Numbered from the stretch's first letter, positions 28,044-36,814 are shown. The stretch is DNA of 64,000 nt from Alkalibacterium pelagium (GCF_900109325.1 NZ_FNZU01000006.1:82186-146185), one strand, 5' to 3'. A program made the numbers and translations. The notes: a model not told the origin generated them from the sequence alone.

Positions 28044-28228
28044 TCTAATGTCATCCTCTAATAAAAATATAATCTATAATCATCTTATCATAATCACTTC
28101 TTTTTGTAATTGAAATCCGAGAGATATTGGCTGAATATAAACGAAAAGCAATTATAACTATTAACAGTTTTTGATCATTGGTATTACATAGTACGATTTA
28201 ATTAGTTTACTCAATTAATAATTTATAA
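28044..28228. other. AT-rich gap upstream of hsdM
   Basis: No gene or RNA is evident. The hsdM promoter should lie here; minus-strand TTACAA and TAAGAT boxes with a 16-bp spacer just upstream of the hsdM RBS are the best candidate. The low GC content is like that of the rest of the island. Confidence 0.3.
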
Positions 28229-28282
28229 ATGCACTACCTAAATAAATCCTCTAGATTTTAAGGATTTATTTAAGCAGTGCAT
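28229..28282 (-). terminator. Terminator of the CBS-HEPN/GIY-YIG unit
   Basis: Long hairpin: TAAATAAATCCT / AGGATTTATTTA (12 bp) around a 10-nt loop, then a 3x3 internal loop, then ATGCACT / AGTGCAT (7 bp). It lies about 90 bp after the CBS-HEPN stop on the minus strand. Confidence 0.6.
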
Positions 28283-28370
28283 CGAATTATAAAAGGAAAT
28301 TATCTAAGTTTGAACTCCTAAATATTATGGGCAATTAGTAATATAATCTATATAAATTATGTGAAAGAAA

Positions 28371-29159
28371 TTACTTTAAATTTTGAATGGTCTCTATTGT
28401 GGATTTGATGCTAAGAATTAAATCAATTAGTTCTCTACTATCTGTGTAAATATTTTCTTGTGAATGAGCAGTATTATTTCGTAAATCTTCCAATTTACTG
28501 AAAAAGGTCTCACATTTTCTACCGGAATCAAAGCCTAAACTTAAGCGCAATTTTTTGCTTCGTTTTATAATAGTTCCTTTATCACAAAGCTGAGTACTAT
28601 CAATTAATGATAAAGCATTATTTTTAGTTACTAAATAATTGTATTTTTCTTTTGCATTTTCTATTCGTTTGTGTGTTAAAAATATGAGCCACTCATCATT
28701 TGGAAAAGTTTCTTTGATAATACCAGTCAATTGCATTTCCAAAATTGAAATAAAACTAAATATAAGCATTCTCATGGGCTGTTTATTTAAATCGGCAACT
28801 GTCACGATTTTTTCAACAGTATTGTTTTCCAAAACAAACATTCTATTCTTCGTTCTCAAAACTTCAAGCAACTTAAGTAAAGATGTAGAATCTGATAATA
28901 ATTCATCTGAATCGAATTTTTTAAAGTTGCTTTTTACTTTGCCCTGAGAGGAATTGTCATTCTGTAAATATCCAATAACTTTTCCGCCCATTCCTTCTAC
29001 TCCATAAACATCGTAGTCATTCTTAGTCATTTCACCCACAACTTCTATAATTTCATCTTCAAGAGAGCACGTATTTATATTCTCAGCAATTAAGCTCACG
29101 TTTAGTGTTTTTTCAAAAATGACAAGAATGTCGTCGTATGGTGTTGTAGAAAATTCCAT
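28371..29159 (-). CDS. CBS-domain protein with a C-terminal HEPN-like RNase motif
   Basis: 262 residues from ATG at 29159; an ATG 12 bp further up directly abuts the AGGAG and is less likely. Residues ~1-140 look like a pair of CBS nucleotide-binding repeats (VYGVEGMGGKVIGYL; MFVLENNTVEKIVTVADLNKQPMRM). The C-terminal helical part ends with LEDLRNNTAHSQ, which fits the HEPN active site R-x4-H (Arg227, His232). A plausible reading is an RNase gated by a nucleotide, but no such activity is shown for it. It follows the GIY-YIG gene by about 58 bp and shares its terminator, so the two are likely one unit. Confidence 0.7.
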   Translation of the reverse strand: MEFSTTPYDDILVIFEKTLNVSLIAENINTCSLEDEIIEVVGEMTKNDYDVYGVEGMGGKVIGYLQNDNSSQGKVKSNFKKFDSDELLSDSTSLLKLLEVLRTKNRMFVLENNTVEKIVTVADLNKQPMRMLIFSFISILEMQLTGIIKETFPNDEWLIFLTHKRIENAKEKYNYLVTKNNALSLIDSTQLCDKGTIIKRSKKLRLSLGFDSGRKCETFFSKLEDLRNNTAHSQENIYTDSRELIDLILSIKSTIETIQNLK

Positions 29160-29217
29160 AATAAGATACATCTCCTATAATCAAAATAAAGATAATAAAT
29201 TACGTTTAAAATTTTTA

Positions 29218-30051
29218 CTAATTAGCATTGTATCCGTAGGGCTTTTTGCTACCAAGTATATCTTTCCACCAGTTTTCTCGTTGTAGGATGAAATTCCTAT
29301 CTACTCGTGAGTTATAATTTTCCAGAATTGAAAAATTAAAGTTCTTTTTAATATAGTCCATCCCCTTACCTGAGTCGTTAACGATATTAAGTAATTCGAT
29401 GTTTCCTCCGTGACCATTTAAGACATACGAAGACCATCTCTGTAGTAACATGCCATTGTCTCCTGTAGCAGAACCTACATAATGTTTACCATTATAGTCG
29501 TCTCGAATAAGATAGATTGCTTTCTGGTTTTCTAATGCTTTAATCCAGTCTATTTTTTGTCTTTTGATGATAGTTTCCAGTTGATTGTAACTTAAGTGGA
29601 CTTTATCGTACCCTGGAAAATCAACCCCATCAAAAGCAGAAGGGAGGATCTGTAATACTTCCATGTCATCGATGAGCGGTTCACTCCAACGTACTCCACT
29701 CTGGAAAGTTTTGTGATATTTGATTACTACTCTTCCGTAATATTTACTGTATTCATCAAGTTCAACCCCTTCATAATTAATATCATTAATTTTGTCAAGT
29801 TCTTTTGTAACCTTTTTAATTGTGGTTAGAAGCCACTGGTCGTATCCTATTCTAAGAAAACACATTGCAGTTTCTCCTACACTAAAGTATCTTTGTTTTG
29901 TACGCCAGAAAAGCCACTGATTATTAACGATATCCGGATTTTTAGTATACTCATCCATAGGATCTTCTACTCCATTATGAATATTAAATTTTATCTTAGT
30001 TGTAGATAAATCTTCAATTCTCAGTAAGTCATTTAACATTATATTCTTCAC
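29218..30051 (-). CDS. GIY-YIG nuclease-domain protein
   Basis: 277 residues from GTG at 30051, 8 nt after GGAG. The C-terminal ~100 residues are a GIY-YIG nuclease fold: AIYLIRD and HYVGSATG form the two strands, followed by LLQRWSSY (catalytic Arg), RENWWKDILG (metal-binding Glu) and a terminal GYNAN (Asn). The N-terminal ~170 residues are a separate domain I cannot name. Similar proteins occur as solitary restriction-like genes in defence islands. It precedes the CBS-HEPN gene on the same strand. Confidence 0.75.
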   Translation of the reverse strand: MKNIMLNDLLRIEDLSTTKIKFNIHNGVEDPMDEYTKNPDIVNNQWLFWRTKQRYFSVGETAMCFLRIGYDQWLLTTIKKVTKELDKINDINYEGVELDEYSKYYGRVVIKYHKTFQSGVRWSEPLIDDMEVLQILPSAFDGVDFPGYDKVHLSYNQLETIIKRQKIDWIKALENQKAIYLIRDDYNGKHYVGSATGDNGMLLQRWSSYVLNGHGGNIELLNIVNDSGKGMDYIKKNFNFSILENYNSRVDRNFILQRENWWKDILGSKKPYGYNAN

Positions 30052-30060
30052 TTTGAACAC

Positions 30061-30329
30061 TCCTTTAATTCATCTTCTGAATAGGATATTAATAATACTT
30101 GCTTAAAACAAGTTACTCTGCAGCAAAGACTTTATTGAATTCGGTTACATCACTAGTAGATTATATCAAAAATAAGTTACTTTTGATAATGCATTAATAA
30201 CTTATTATTTAACAATTTATTCTCTTAGCTTCAGTATGTATAAATACCTGCTTTAAAGATATCTTGTTTGGATACAGAAATCATCAAGTTTTCAATATTA
30301 ATGTACTAAGGCCTATTCTTTAGTATTAG
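30061..30329. other. AT-rich gap at the right border of the defence island
   Basis: About 270 bp of AT-rich sequence with no gene, RNA or clear repeat. It should hold the promoter of the GIY-YIG gene. It marks the change from the AT-rich island to the more GC-rich pyruvate oxidase region; I see no obvious attachment-site repeat. Confidence 0.3.
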
Positions 30330-30378
30330 AAAGACGTCCAGCTACTTTTTTAAAACACAAAAGTAGCTGGACGTCTTT
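30330..30378 (-). terminator. Terminator of the pyruvate oxidase gene
   Basis: Perfect 20-bp inverted repeat around a 9-nt loop (arms 30330-30349 and 30359-30378; core GACGTCCAGCTAC). It lies about 105 bp after the oxidase stop on the minus strand and could work in both directions. Confidence 0.7.
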
Positions 30379-30482
30379 AAATGAAACTTAAATTATCAAT
30401 AATATAATTTGTTTCGTTTCAATAGCTGATTTTAATAGAAGTTGTTTAGGTAGTTTTTTCAAAATAATATAGGAATAAACTA

Positions 30483-32321
30483 TCAAATCTGCTCCTCAGT
30501 ATCCACCTTCGAGCCGTCCTGTGTAGATTTGTTTTGACGCTTCTGTACGAACGACTCCAAGCCTTCATCTTTAAGAAACTGACTGAATGGAACGAGTTCT
30601 TCTGCTTCGTACCGTTCTTTAAATGCGCGAATCTCTTCTTCTGGATATAAGGCTGGATCTAATTCCAGTGCTTCAGCCGGTATCGGACGGTCTTCGCTTA
30701 TTTTCACGTTGACGACTACAGTCTTTCCGGATTTTTCTAGATCGACAGCTTTCTGGAAGACTTCATGCAGGTCGCTGATTTCACTGACTGTCAGTCCGAC
30801 GGCCCCTTGAGCTTCGGCTATCTTCGCGTAGTCGACGGACTGGAAGTCGACACCATAGTAATAGTGATTGGTGTCCTCCTGCTCGGCTTTGATGAAGGCA
30901 TACTCCTCATTTGAGAAAACGACATGGATGCTTGGCAAATTGTACTGGACACACGTTACGATGTCCTGCATCACCATTGAGAATGCTCCGTCTCCTGTCA
31001 GATCCCAAACCTGTCTGTCGGGAAAGGATTTCTTGGCGGAAATGGCACCTGGCAGTCCATTACCCATCGTCGCAAACACACCTGACGTCCGCCACATGTT
31101 CTTAGGTGACATCTTCAAGTGACGCACAGATGTCTGGGTGGTGTTCCCCACGTCTATGGAATAGATGGCGTCGTCGTCCGCTACCTGGTTTATGGCCTGG
31201 TAAGCCTGATAAATCTGCAGCTTCCCTTCCTTCTTGTTTTCCAGCTTATCGATATAGGCAGCCCAGTTCTTGATGTTATTCAGGTTGGCACGGTACCAGG
31301 CGCTTTCCGGTTTTTCTGAAACCTTATCCGTGATGGACCGAATGACTGATCCGGCATCGCCTAAGATGGCAACGTCTACTGGGTGTCTCTTCCCTAGTTT
31401 GTAAGGATCGATATCGATCTGAATAAATTTATCGACGTGGTCGAACACACCTGTCACTTCGGTGAAAGGATAATTGCTGCCGGCGAACAAGACGACGTCC
31501 GCTTCGTCGAACACTTCTACTGCCGGTTTTCTGGAGACCCGGTTGGCTGATCCTAACAGTGCTTCAAAATCATGCGGGAAGGTGTCGTAATTGATTCCAG
31601 TGACCGCTACTGGTGCTTTCAGTTTGCGGGACAGAGCCATGACGGCGTCCCCGTTTCTCCGAGTGCCGATTCCAGCATAAATGACCGGCCGCTTCGCATT
31701 CTCCAGTATTCTGGCCGCTTCTTCGATATTCTTCTCTTCAGGAATCGGATATGGAGGTGTCCGGTGCGCATTTGCAGAAGAATACCAGTTTTCACGGTCG
31801 ATCTCTTCCCATCCGTAACTCACGGGTACTTCGACTGCCGCCACGCCTTTACGGGTAATGGCTGTACGAATCGCTTCGTCGATGATTTTCGGCAGCTGTT
31901 CCGGATAAGCCACACGTCGATTATAGATGGCCACGTCTGCGAACACTGGGTTGTGGTTCATTTCCTGAAAGGCATCCATGTTGATTTCATTTTCAGCCCG
32001 CTGTCCTATGATAGCCAGCATGGGTACGCCGTCTTCTCTCGCATCATAGAGTCCGTTCATCAGATGCGTTGCACCTGGTCCGCCTGACCCTAATGCGACA
32101 CCAATTTCTCCACTGAATTTATATTGCATCGAAGCAGCCAGTGCACCCACTTCCTCATGACGCACCTGAACGAAGTCGATAGCCGTCTCTTCATGTTTCA
32201 GTGCGTCCATCCACGAGTTCAGCGATCCGGCGGGCAGGCCATAAATCTGCTTGACACCCCAGCTTTCCAGCACCTTGACTGCGGCAACTCCTGCTTCTAT
32301 TTTATCTGTATTGTTAGTCAT
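30483..32321 (-). CDS. pox: Pyruvate oxidase (acetyl phosphate- and H2O2-forming)
   Basis: 612 residues of the thiamine diphosphate enzyme family: an N-terminal PYR domain with the catalytic Glu in VRHEEVGA, a central FAD-binding domain (~190-350), and a C-terminal TPP domain with GDGAFSM. The sequence is typical of the LAB PoxB/SpxB type, not acetolactate synthase (GLPAGSLNSWMDAL, ALGSGGPGATHLMNG). It converts pyruvate, phosphate and O2 to acetyl phosphate, CO2 and H2O2, giving ATP under aerobic conditions. AGGAGG precedes the ATG. Monocistronic. Confidence 0.95.
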   Translation of the reverse strand: MTNNTDKIEAGVAAVKVLESWGVKQIYGLPAGSLNSWMDALKHEETAIDFVQVRHEEVGALAASMQYKFSGEIGVALGSGGPGATHLMNGLYDAREDGVPMLAIIGQRAENEINMDAFQEMNHNPVFADVAIYNRRVAYPEQLPKIIDEAIRTAITRKGVAAVEVPVSYGWEEIDRENWYSSANAHRTPPYPIPEEKNIEEAARILENAKRPVIYAGIGTRRNGDAVMALSRKLKAPVAVTGINYDTFPHDFEALLGSANRVSRKPAVEVFDEADVVLFAGSNYPFTEVTGVFDHVDKFIQIDIDPYKLGKRHPVDVAILGDAGSVIRSITDKVSEKPESAWYRANLNNIKNWAAYIDKLENKKEGKLQIYQAYQAINQVADDDAIYSIDVGNTTQTSVRHLKMSPKNMWRTSGVFATMGNGLPGAISAKKSFPDRQVWDLTGDGAFSMVMQDIVTCVQYNLPSIHVVFSNEEYAFIKAEQEDTNHYYYGVDFQSVDYAKIAEAQGAVGLTVSEISDLHEVFQKAVDLEKSGKTVVVNVKISEDRPIPAEALELDPALYPEEEIRAFKERYEAEELVPFSQFLKDEGLESFVQKRQNKSTQDGSKVDTEEQI

Positions 32322-32364
32322 CAGTCGATCATCCTCCTGTGATTGGTAAACATCTCTACTTTCA

Positions 32365-32391
32365 ATTATACTCCACTTGTTTGTATATCAA
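32365..32391 (-). promoter_or_regulatory. Promoter of the pyruvate oxidase gene
   Basis: Minus strand: -35 TTGATA (32391-32386) and -10 TATAAT (32370-32365) with a 15-bp spacer, about 45 bp before the ATG. Confidence 0.5.
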
Positions 32392-32469
32392 GACTACTAT
32401 GCATAGCGAGGAGAATGCGATGTAAAAATCACTAATATTGTCCACTTAAACACTCTTTATGGTCTGTTA

Positions 32470-32490
32470 TGATTGCGCTGTCAGGACTAT
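32470..32490 (+). promoter_or_regulatory. Candidate catabolite-responsive element at the beta-xylosidase promoter
   Basis: TGATTGCGCTGTCA at 32470-32483 fits the cre consensus TGWAANCGNTNWCA at 12 of 14 positions. It overlaps the promoter region; a TATAAT-like box follows at about 32488-32493. This would let CcpA repress the gene when better sugars are present. Confidence 0.4.
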
Positions 32491-32520
32491 AATAAGGCAT
32501 AATGACTAGGAGGAATGCAA

Positions 32521-34443
32521 ATGGCAACAGTGTATCATGTTTCTAAACAAGGATCAGACATCGCAAAAGGTTCAGAAGCGGAACCGTTTCTGACTATAAA
32601 CAAGGCAGCATCAGTAGCAATTGCCGGTGACACGGTCATCGTTCATGAAGGCGAATACCGCGAATGGGTCAAGCCCCAGCATCCCGGATTAAGCAATCAC
32701 AGACGCATCACCTATCAGGCAGCTGAAGGCGATAAAGTCGTCATCAAAGGATCTGAACAGATTACCAGCTGGGAAAAGACTGAAGGAACTGTCTGGAAAG
32801 CCGTTCTTCCAAATGAATTCTTTGGTGACTACAACCCGTTCAAGGAAGAAATTTACGGAGACTGGGTCGTCGACAACCCCGGCCGTCACTTAGGTGAAGT
32901 CTATGTTAACGGGAAAGCTTTTTATGAAGCTGTCTCATTAGACGATATTAAAGATCCGGTCGTCCCTTCTGAAGTGGTGGATCACTGGACGCGTACCACT
33001 GTTCCTGTTCATGACAAGGATCAGATGAAATATGTCTGGTATGGTGAAGTTGGTGAAACGGAAACGACTGTCTATGCCAACTTCCACGACTTTGATCCGA
33101 ACGAGGAACTGACAGAAATCAACGTCCGTAAGAGCTGCTTCTTCCCTGACAAGACGGGTATGGACTACATTACCGTCAGAGGATTTGAAATGGCCCAGGC
33201 AGCGACACCTTGGACGCCACCGACCGCTGATCAGCCGGGACTGATCGGTCCGCACTGGAGCAAAGGCTGGATCATCGAAAACAACATTATTCACGATGCG
33301 AAATGCAGCGCGATCAGTTTAGGTAAAGACAACACGACTGGTGACAACCACTACACCAAGCGTCAGGATAAACCGGGTTACCACTATCAGATTGAAACTG
33401 TATTTGAAGCTCACAAAAAAGGCTGGAGCAAGGAAACTGTCGGTTCACACATTGTCCGTCACAATACGATCTATGACTGCGGACAGAATGGTGTTGTCGG
33501 TCACCTTGGCTGTATTTTCAGTGAAATCTATGACAACCATATCTACAACATTGCGGTCAAGCGTCAGTTCTGGGGTCATGAAATTGCCGGCATCAAGCTG
33601 CATGCGGCAATCGATACTCAGATCCACAACAACCGCATCCATGACTGCTCACTAGGCATCTGGCTGGACTGGCAGCTTCAGGGGACTCGAGTCAGCCGTA
33701 ACATCTTCTACCGCAACAACCGTGACATCTTCGTAGAAGTCAGCAGCGGACCGTTCCTGATCGACCATAACATCCTGACTGCCGACTATGCTCTGGACAA
33801 TCATGCGCAAGGTGGAGCTTATGTAAACAACATTGTCAGAGGACATATGGAGCACCGCAAAATGCTGGACCGCTCTACTCCTTATCATGTGGCTCACAGC
33901 ACAGATCTTAAAGGAATGGCTCCGGTTTACGGCGGAGATGACCGCTGGTTCAATAACATCTTCATCGGAGACGAAGGACTTGAAGAAGTCGGTACAGCCC
34001 ACTACAAAGGCTATACGACGTCACTTGAGGAATTCATCTATGATGTGCATCACCAGCCTGGCAGCGACCACGAAGCCTTCAATGTCGTTGAACAGCCGGT
34101 CTACATTAATCAGAATGTATACCTCAACGGAGCTGAACCGTTTGAACGTGAAGAAAACAATCTGGTATCCGGCCATAACCCAGGCATCAAGATTACCGAG
34201 GAAGACAATGAGGTCTACCTTGAAATCGATCTGCCTGAAGGATTTGAAAATCTGTTTGGCGGTGTCCACTCCACTCAGACACTGGAACGTGTCCGTCTGG
34301 CTGACGCTGAATATGAGAATCCGGACGGAAGCGACGTCATCATCAACACTGACCTATTAGGCAAGGTCAAAGACGGCGATTCTGTACTCGGCCCAATTTC
34401 AGAACTGAAGAGCGGGCATAACCGCATTAAAATCTGGGGCTAA
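32521..34443 (+). CDS. GH120 family beta-xylosidase
   Basis: 640-residue right-handed parallel beta-helix enzyme. It matches, along its whole length, what I recall of Thermoanaerobacterium XylC, the founding GH120 member (FLTINKAASVA, PPTADQPGLIGP, NIIHDAKCSAIS, AGIKLHAAID). The catalytic residues of XylC, an Asp and a Glu 23 residues apart, are found in WLDWQ (Asp383) and FVEVS (Glu406). There is no signal peptide, so it acts on imported xylo-oligosaccharides in the cytoplasm. ATG at 32521 is preferred over 32515 because AGGAGG is 7 nt upstream. No other xylan genes adjoin it. Confidence 0.88.
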   Translation: MATVYHVSKQGSDIAKGSEAEPFLTINKAASVAIAGDTVIVHEGEYREWVKPQHPGLSNHRRITYQAAEGDKVVIKGSEQITSWEKTEGTVWKAVLPNEFFGDYNPFKEEIYGDWVVDNPGRHLGEVYVNGKAFYEAVSLDDIKDPVVPSEVVDHWTRTTVPVHDKDQMKYVWYGEVGETETTVYANFHDFDPNEELTEINVRKSCFFPDKTGMDYITVRGFEMAQAATPWTPPTADQPGLIGPHWSKGWIIENNIIHDAKCSAISLGKDNTTGDNHYTKRQDKPGYHYQIETVFEAHKKGWSKETVGSHIVRHNTIYDCGQNGVVGHLGCIFSEIYDNHIYNIAVKRQFWGHEIAGIKLHAAIDTQIHNNRIHDCSLGIWLDWQLQGTRVSRNIFYRNNRDIFVEVSSGPFLIDHNILTADYALDNHAQGGAYVNNIVRGHMEHRKMLDRSTPYHVAHSTDLKGMAPVYGGDDRWFNNIFIGDEGLEEVGTAHYKGYTTSLEEFIYDVHHQPGSDHEAFNVVEQPVYINQNVYLNGAEPFEREENNLVSGHNPGIKITEEDNEVYLEIDLPEGFENLFGGVHSTQTLERVRLADAEYENPDGSDVIINTDLLGKVKDGDSVLGPISELKSGHNRIKIWG

Positions 34444-34455
34444 ATTGAATAGAAA

Positions 34456-34565
34456 AGTTTCACGCGCCGTTCAGCCTTGACAAGAAAATAGGAAATTTAC
34501 CCCGAATGAGCATACTGCGCAATGGGTAAATTTATCTTTTTCTCGAAAGGCTGGCACGTGAAACT
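34456..34565. repeat. Imperfect ~110-nt inverted repeat between two convergent genes
   Basis: The left arm (34456-34502) and right arm (34524-34565) are near-complementary over their whole length. The ends are AGTTTCACG / CGTGAAACT, the middle AGCCTT / AAGGCT, and the inner stem AAATTTACCC / GGGTAAATTT with a 21-nt loop. It directly follows the beta-xylosidase stop and could be its terminator, but it is far longer than needed. Confidence 0.6.
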
Positions 34566-34586
34566 AGACAACAATTTAGCTACAAA

Positions 34587-34620
34587 AAAGAGCATCAGTC
34601 CAAGTCGACTGGTGCTCTTT
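34587..34620. terminator. Bidirectional terminator between the beta-xylosidase and mutS2-like genes
   Basis: 14-bp stem AAAGAGCATCAGTC / GACTGGTGCTCTTT (one G-T pair) with a 6-nt loop, A run on the left and T run on the right. It serves the convergent genes on either side. Confidence 0.85.
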
Positions 34621-34637
34621 CCTTTAACTAAGTGTTG

Positions 34638-36548
34638 TCACGACTTCTTCAAACGTCTGTTCCGCATCTCTTTATCCAGTACTTTGTGCGCTTTTTTCGA
34701 CCCGCGTTCCAGGTCTCTTTCCCGTTTTCTGATATGGTAGTCGGTAAACAGACTGTCCAAATCGTAACCGTCCGGATAGAGTTGACTGGCTGAAGCGTTC
34801 AGTGTCACACGTTTACGCCTGACCTCATAGATCTCGTCTTCCACAAACACTTGAAGTGTCTGCTCTCCCTCGTCTGAATACACGAGCCCGATGGTGTCCC
34901 GGTCTGTCAGGAGTACACGGTCCCCTTTCTGAAATCGGAGCGTCGGTTCCAGTCTGACTGAACCCGACTGCTTCTGGCTGGCTGGTTTGAAAGACTGTTT
35001 CTCAGTAGAGTAGGATTTGTTCTGAATATATAGAGCCGCTTTATTGATCAGCTTGTCCGGCATGGCCATTTTTCTGGCGATCCATAAAGCCTGGCTCTCC
35101 CCCACTTCCCCTACTCTTAAGATATATTTAGGTGTCAGAGTCTCCCTATCGAAGGCCATAGCGGCGGGAAGGATGTCTTCATGATCGGTTGCGAACTGCT
35201 TGATTTCCCCGTAATGGGTCGTCGTTACAACCAGTGCTCCTTGCTTGTACAAGGTCTCCATAATCGCGATTGCCAGAGAAGCTCCTTCATTCGGTTCAGT
35301 CCCACTGCCAAGTTCATCTAACAAGACCAGGGTATGACGCCCGACCTTTGTCATGATGTCCGAAATGTTTTTCATATGACCGGAAAAGGTGCTTAAGGCA
35401 TTTTCGATTGCCTGCTGATCTCCGATATCTACAAAGATCTTGTTCATGACGGCGATCTCTGTTCCTTCTGTGACAGGAATCTGCAGGCCGAACATCGTCA
35501 TAAGAGTCAGGAGGCCGACTGTTTTTAATACGACAGTCTTGCCCCCGGCGTTGGCACCAGTAATGACCAGTCCACGGTATGTCGTGCCCAGTTCAAAATC
35601 CAGCGGCACACTCTCCTCTTTGATTAATGGATGACGACCTTTTCTGATCATGATTCGTTCCTCTTTGTTCACGCTAGGGGTTATACCGTCAATCGATCGG
35701 CTATATTTTGCCCTTGCGAATAAGGTATCAAGAAGTGTGACCAGCTCGATTGCTTCATTGATAGCTTGTTCCGTCTCAAAGAGCGTTCCGGTCAGCTCAG
35801 CGAGGATCTGATACTCTTCCGCCTGCTCTTGAGACTTAAGCAAGGCAATCTGTTCATTCAGTTTGGTCACTGCGGAGGGCTCGATATAAACGGTCGTCCC
35901 TTTGCTAGACTGATCCACGATGTTTCCTGAAATCTTGTTCTTATAAGATGATTTAACTGGAATCGTGTAGTGTCCATTTTTATTGACAATCAGACTGTCC
36001 TGGATCATCGACCGATTCGTTGAGCTGGACAGGAACTTAGTCAGTCTCGTTTCAATTTCTTTCTCTTTGTCACCGATGTGCTTTCTGATTTTCTTCAGAT
36101 TGCTTGAGGCCTCGTCGGCAATGCTCTGATGATGAATCTTCTGATAGATTGTGTCTTCGATTCGCTTGAAGCTGGTCAGCCCTTTGGAGTAGCTGTATAG
36201 CAGCGGAGTCTGGTACTGATTTTTTTCAAAGAAAGTCTGGATCATCCGGTTACTTCTGAGGAAATCCGCGACCTCTGTCAGTTCTTCAGGTGTCAGGAGC
36301 ATGCCTTTCGTCACATGGTCCATCAGCCGCTTGATCTGAGTCAGCCCCATGAACGGCACGTGCTGGCCGCTGTCGATGATGAGTCTTGCCTCGGTAGTTT
36401 CCTGAAGCTTCGTTTCTACTGTCTGAAGGGTTGTGTCAGGAGTAGTGTTGTCTATAATTGCCTTGGTATAATCACCGATGGCATAGGTTTTAACCTCTTG
36501 TCTAATCTGGTTGAACTGGAGGTTTGTCAGTGTTTTATTGTCGATCAT
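34638..36548 (-). CDS. MutS2-like DNA-binding ATPase lacking the Smr nuclease domain
   Basis: 636 residues. The MutS core is complete: a clamp/lever coiled region (~130-290), Walker A GANAGGKT near 335, STFSGHMKNI and Walker B LLDELGSGTEPNEG. After the ATPase there is a beta-rich KOW-like segment (FQKGDRVLLTD) and a basic tail (RKRERDLERGSKKAHK). Canonical MutS2 is about 780 residues with a C-terminal Smr endonuclease domain, absent here. Shorter MutS2-like paralogs are known in Firmicutes. MutS2 has been tied to recombination control and to rescue of collided ribosomes; which applies here is unknown. Confidence 0.85.
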   Translation of the reverse strand: MIDNKTLTNLQFNQIRQEVKTYAIGDYTKAIIDNTTPDTTLQTVETKLQETTEARLIIDSGQHVPFMGLTQIKRLMDHVTKGMLLTPEELTEVADFLRSNRMIQTFFEKNQYQTPLLYSYSKGLTSFKRIEDTIYQKIHHQSIADEASSNLKKIRKHIGDKEKEIETRLTKFLSSSTNRSMIQDSLIVNKNGHYTIPVKSSYKNKISGNIVDQSSKGTTVYIEPSAVTKLNEQIALLKSQEQAEEYQILAELTGTLFETEQAINEAIELVTLLDTLFARAKYSRSIDGITPSVNKEERIMIRKGRHPLIKEESVPLDFELGTTYRGLVITGANAGGKTVVLKTVGLLTLMTMFGLQIPVTEGTEIAVMNKIFVDIGDQQAIENALSTFSGHMKNISDIMTKVGRHTLVLLDELGSGTEPNEGASLAIAIMETLYKQGALVVTTTHYGEIKQFATDHEDILPAAMAFDRETLTPKYILRVGEVGESQALWIARKMAMPDKLINKAALYIQNKSYSTEKQSFKPASQKQSGSVRLEPTLRFQKGDRVLLTDRDTIGLVYSDEGEQTLQVFVEDEIYEVRRKRVTLNASASQLYPDGYDLDSLFTDYHIRKRERDLERGSKKAHKVLDKEMRNRRLKKS

Positions 36549-36625
36549 TCTTCTCTTCCTTTCGTGAAAGAGATACCTGTACAGGAATTAATAAGATCGC
36601 TGAATATTATATTTGGGTACACAAA

Positions 36626-36808
36626 AAGACGACAGCAGTCATACTATCGTCTTAGAATTGATATTCTATAGGGTTCGACAGGTATCACTTAATAAGCATG
36701 CCAAATAAACCTTAATGGTTCGGGTTTTTCTGGCTATTCAACTTACTGGGTTAGATACCTGTTACACTCACAAAATTATCTCCGTTCAACTGGATCTTAG
36801 TTATTTCC
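36626..36808 (-). ncRNA. Candidate structured RNA, about 186 nt, with its own promoter and terminator
   Basis: On the minus strand a near-consensus promoter (TTGACA at 36843-36838, 17-bp spacer, TATAGT at 36820-36815) faces an intrinsic terminator (AAGACGATAG / CTGTCGTCTT followed by TTTTTG, 36653-36626). The ~186-nt transcript folds on itself: ACAGGTATC (36762-36754) pairs perfectly with GATACCTGT (36686-36678), and inside it GCCAGAAAAACC (36734-36723) pairs with GGTTTATTTGGC (36711-36700) at 11 of 12 positions. Size and long-hairpin shape recall 6S RNA; the place, 78 bp before the mutS2-like ATG, also fits a regulated leader. I cannot assign a known family. Confidence 0.5.
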
Positions 36809-36814
36809 ATCTGT

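Noticed and set aside
30483..32321. Acetolactate synthase
   Set aside because: Sequence motifs, length and context match LAB pyruvate oxidase; no small regulatory subunit gene adjoins it.
36671..36714. tmRNA 5' end (GGTTCGACAGG on the plus strand)
   Set aside because: The resemblance is limited to about ten bases; no tRNA-like 3' end or tag frame is found, and the stretch is one arm of the minus-strand RNA candidate.
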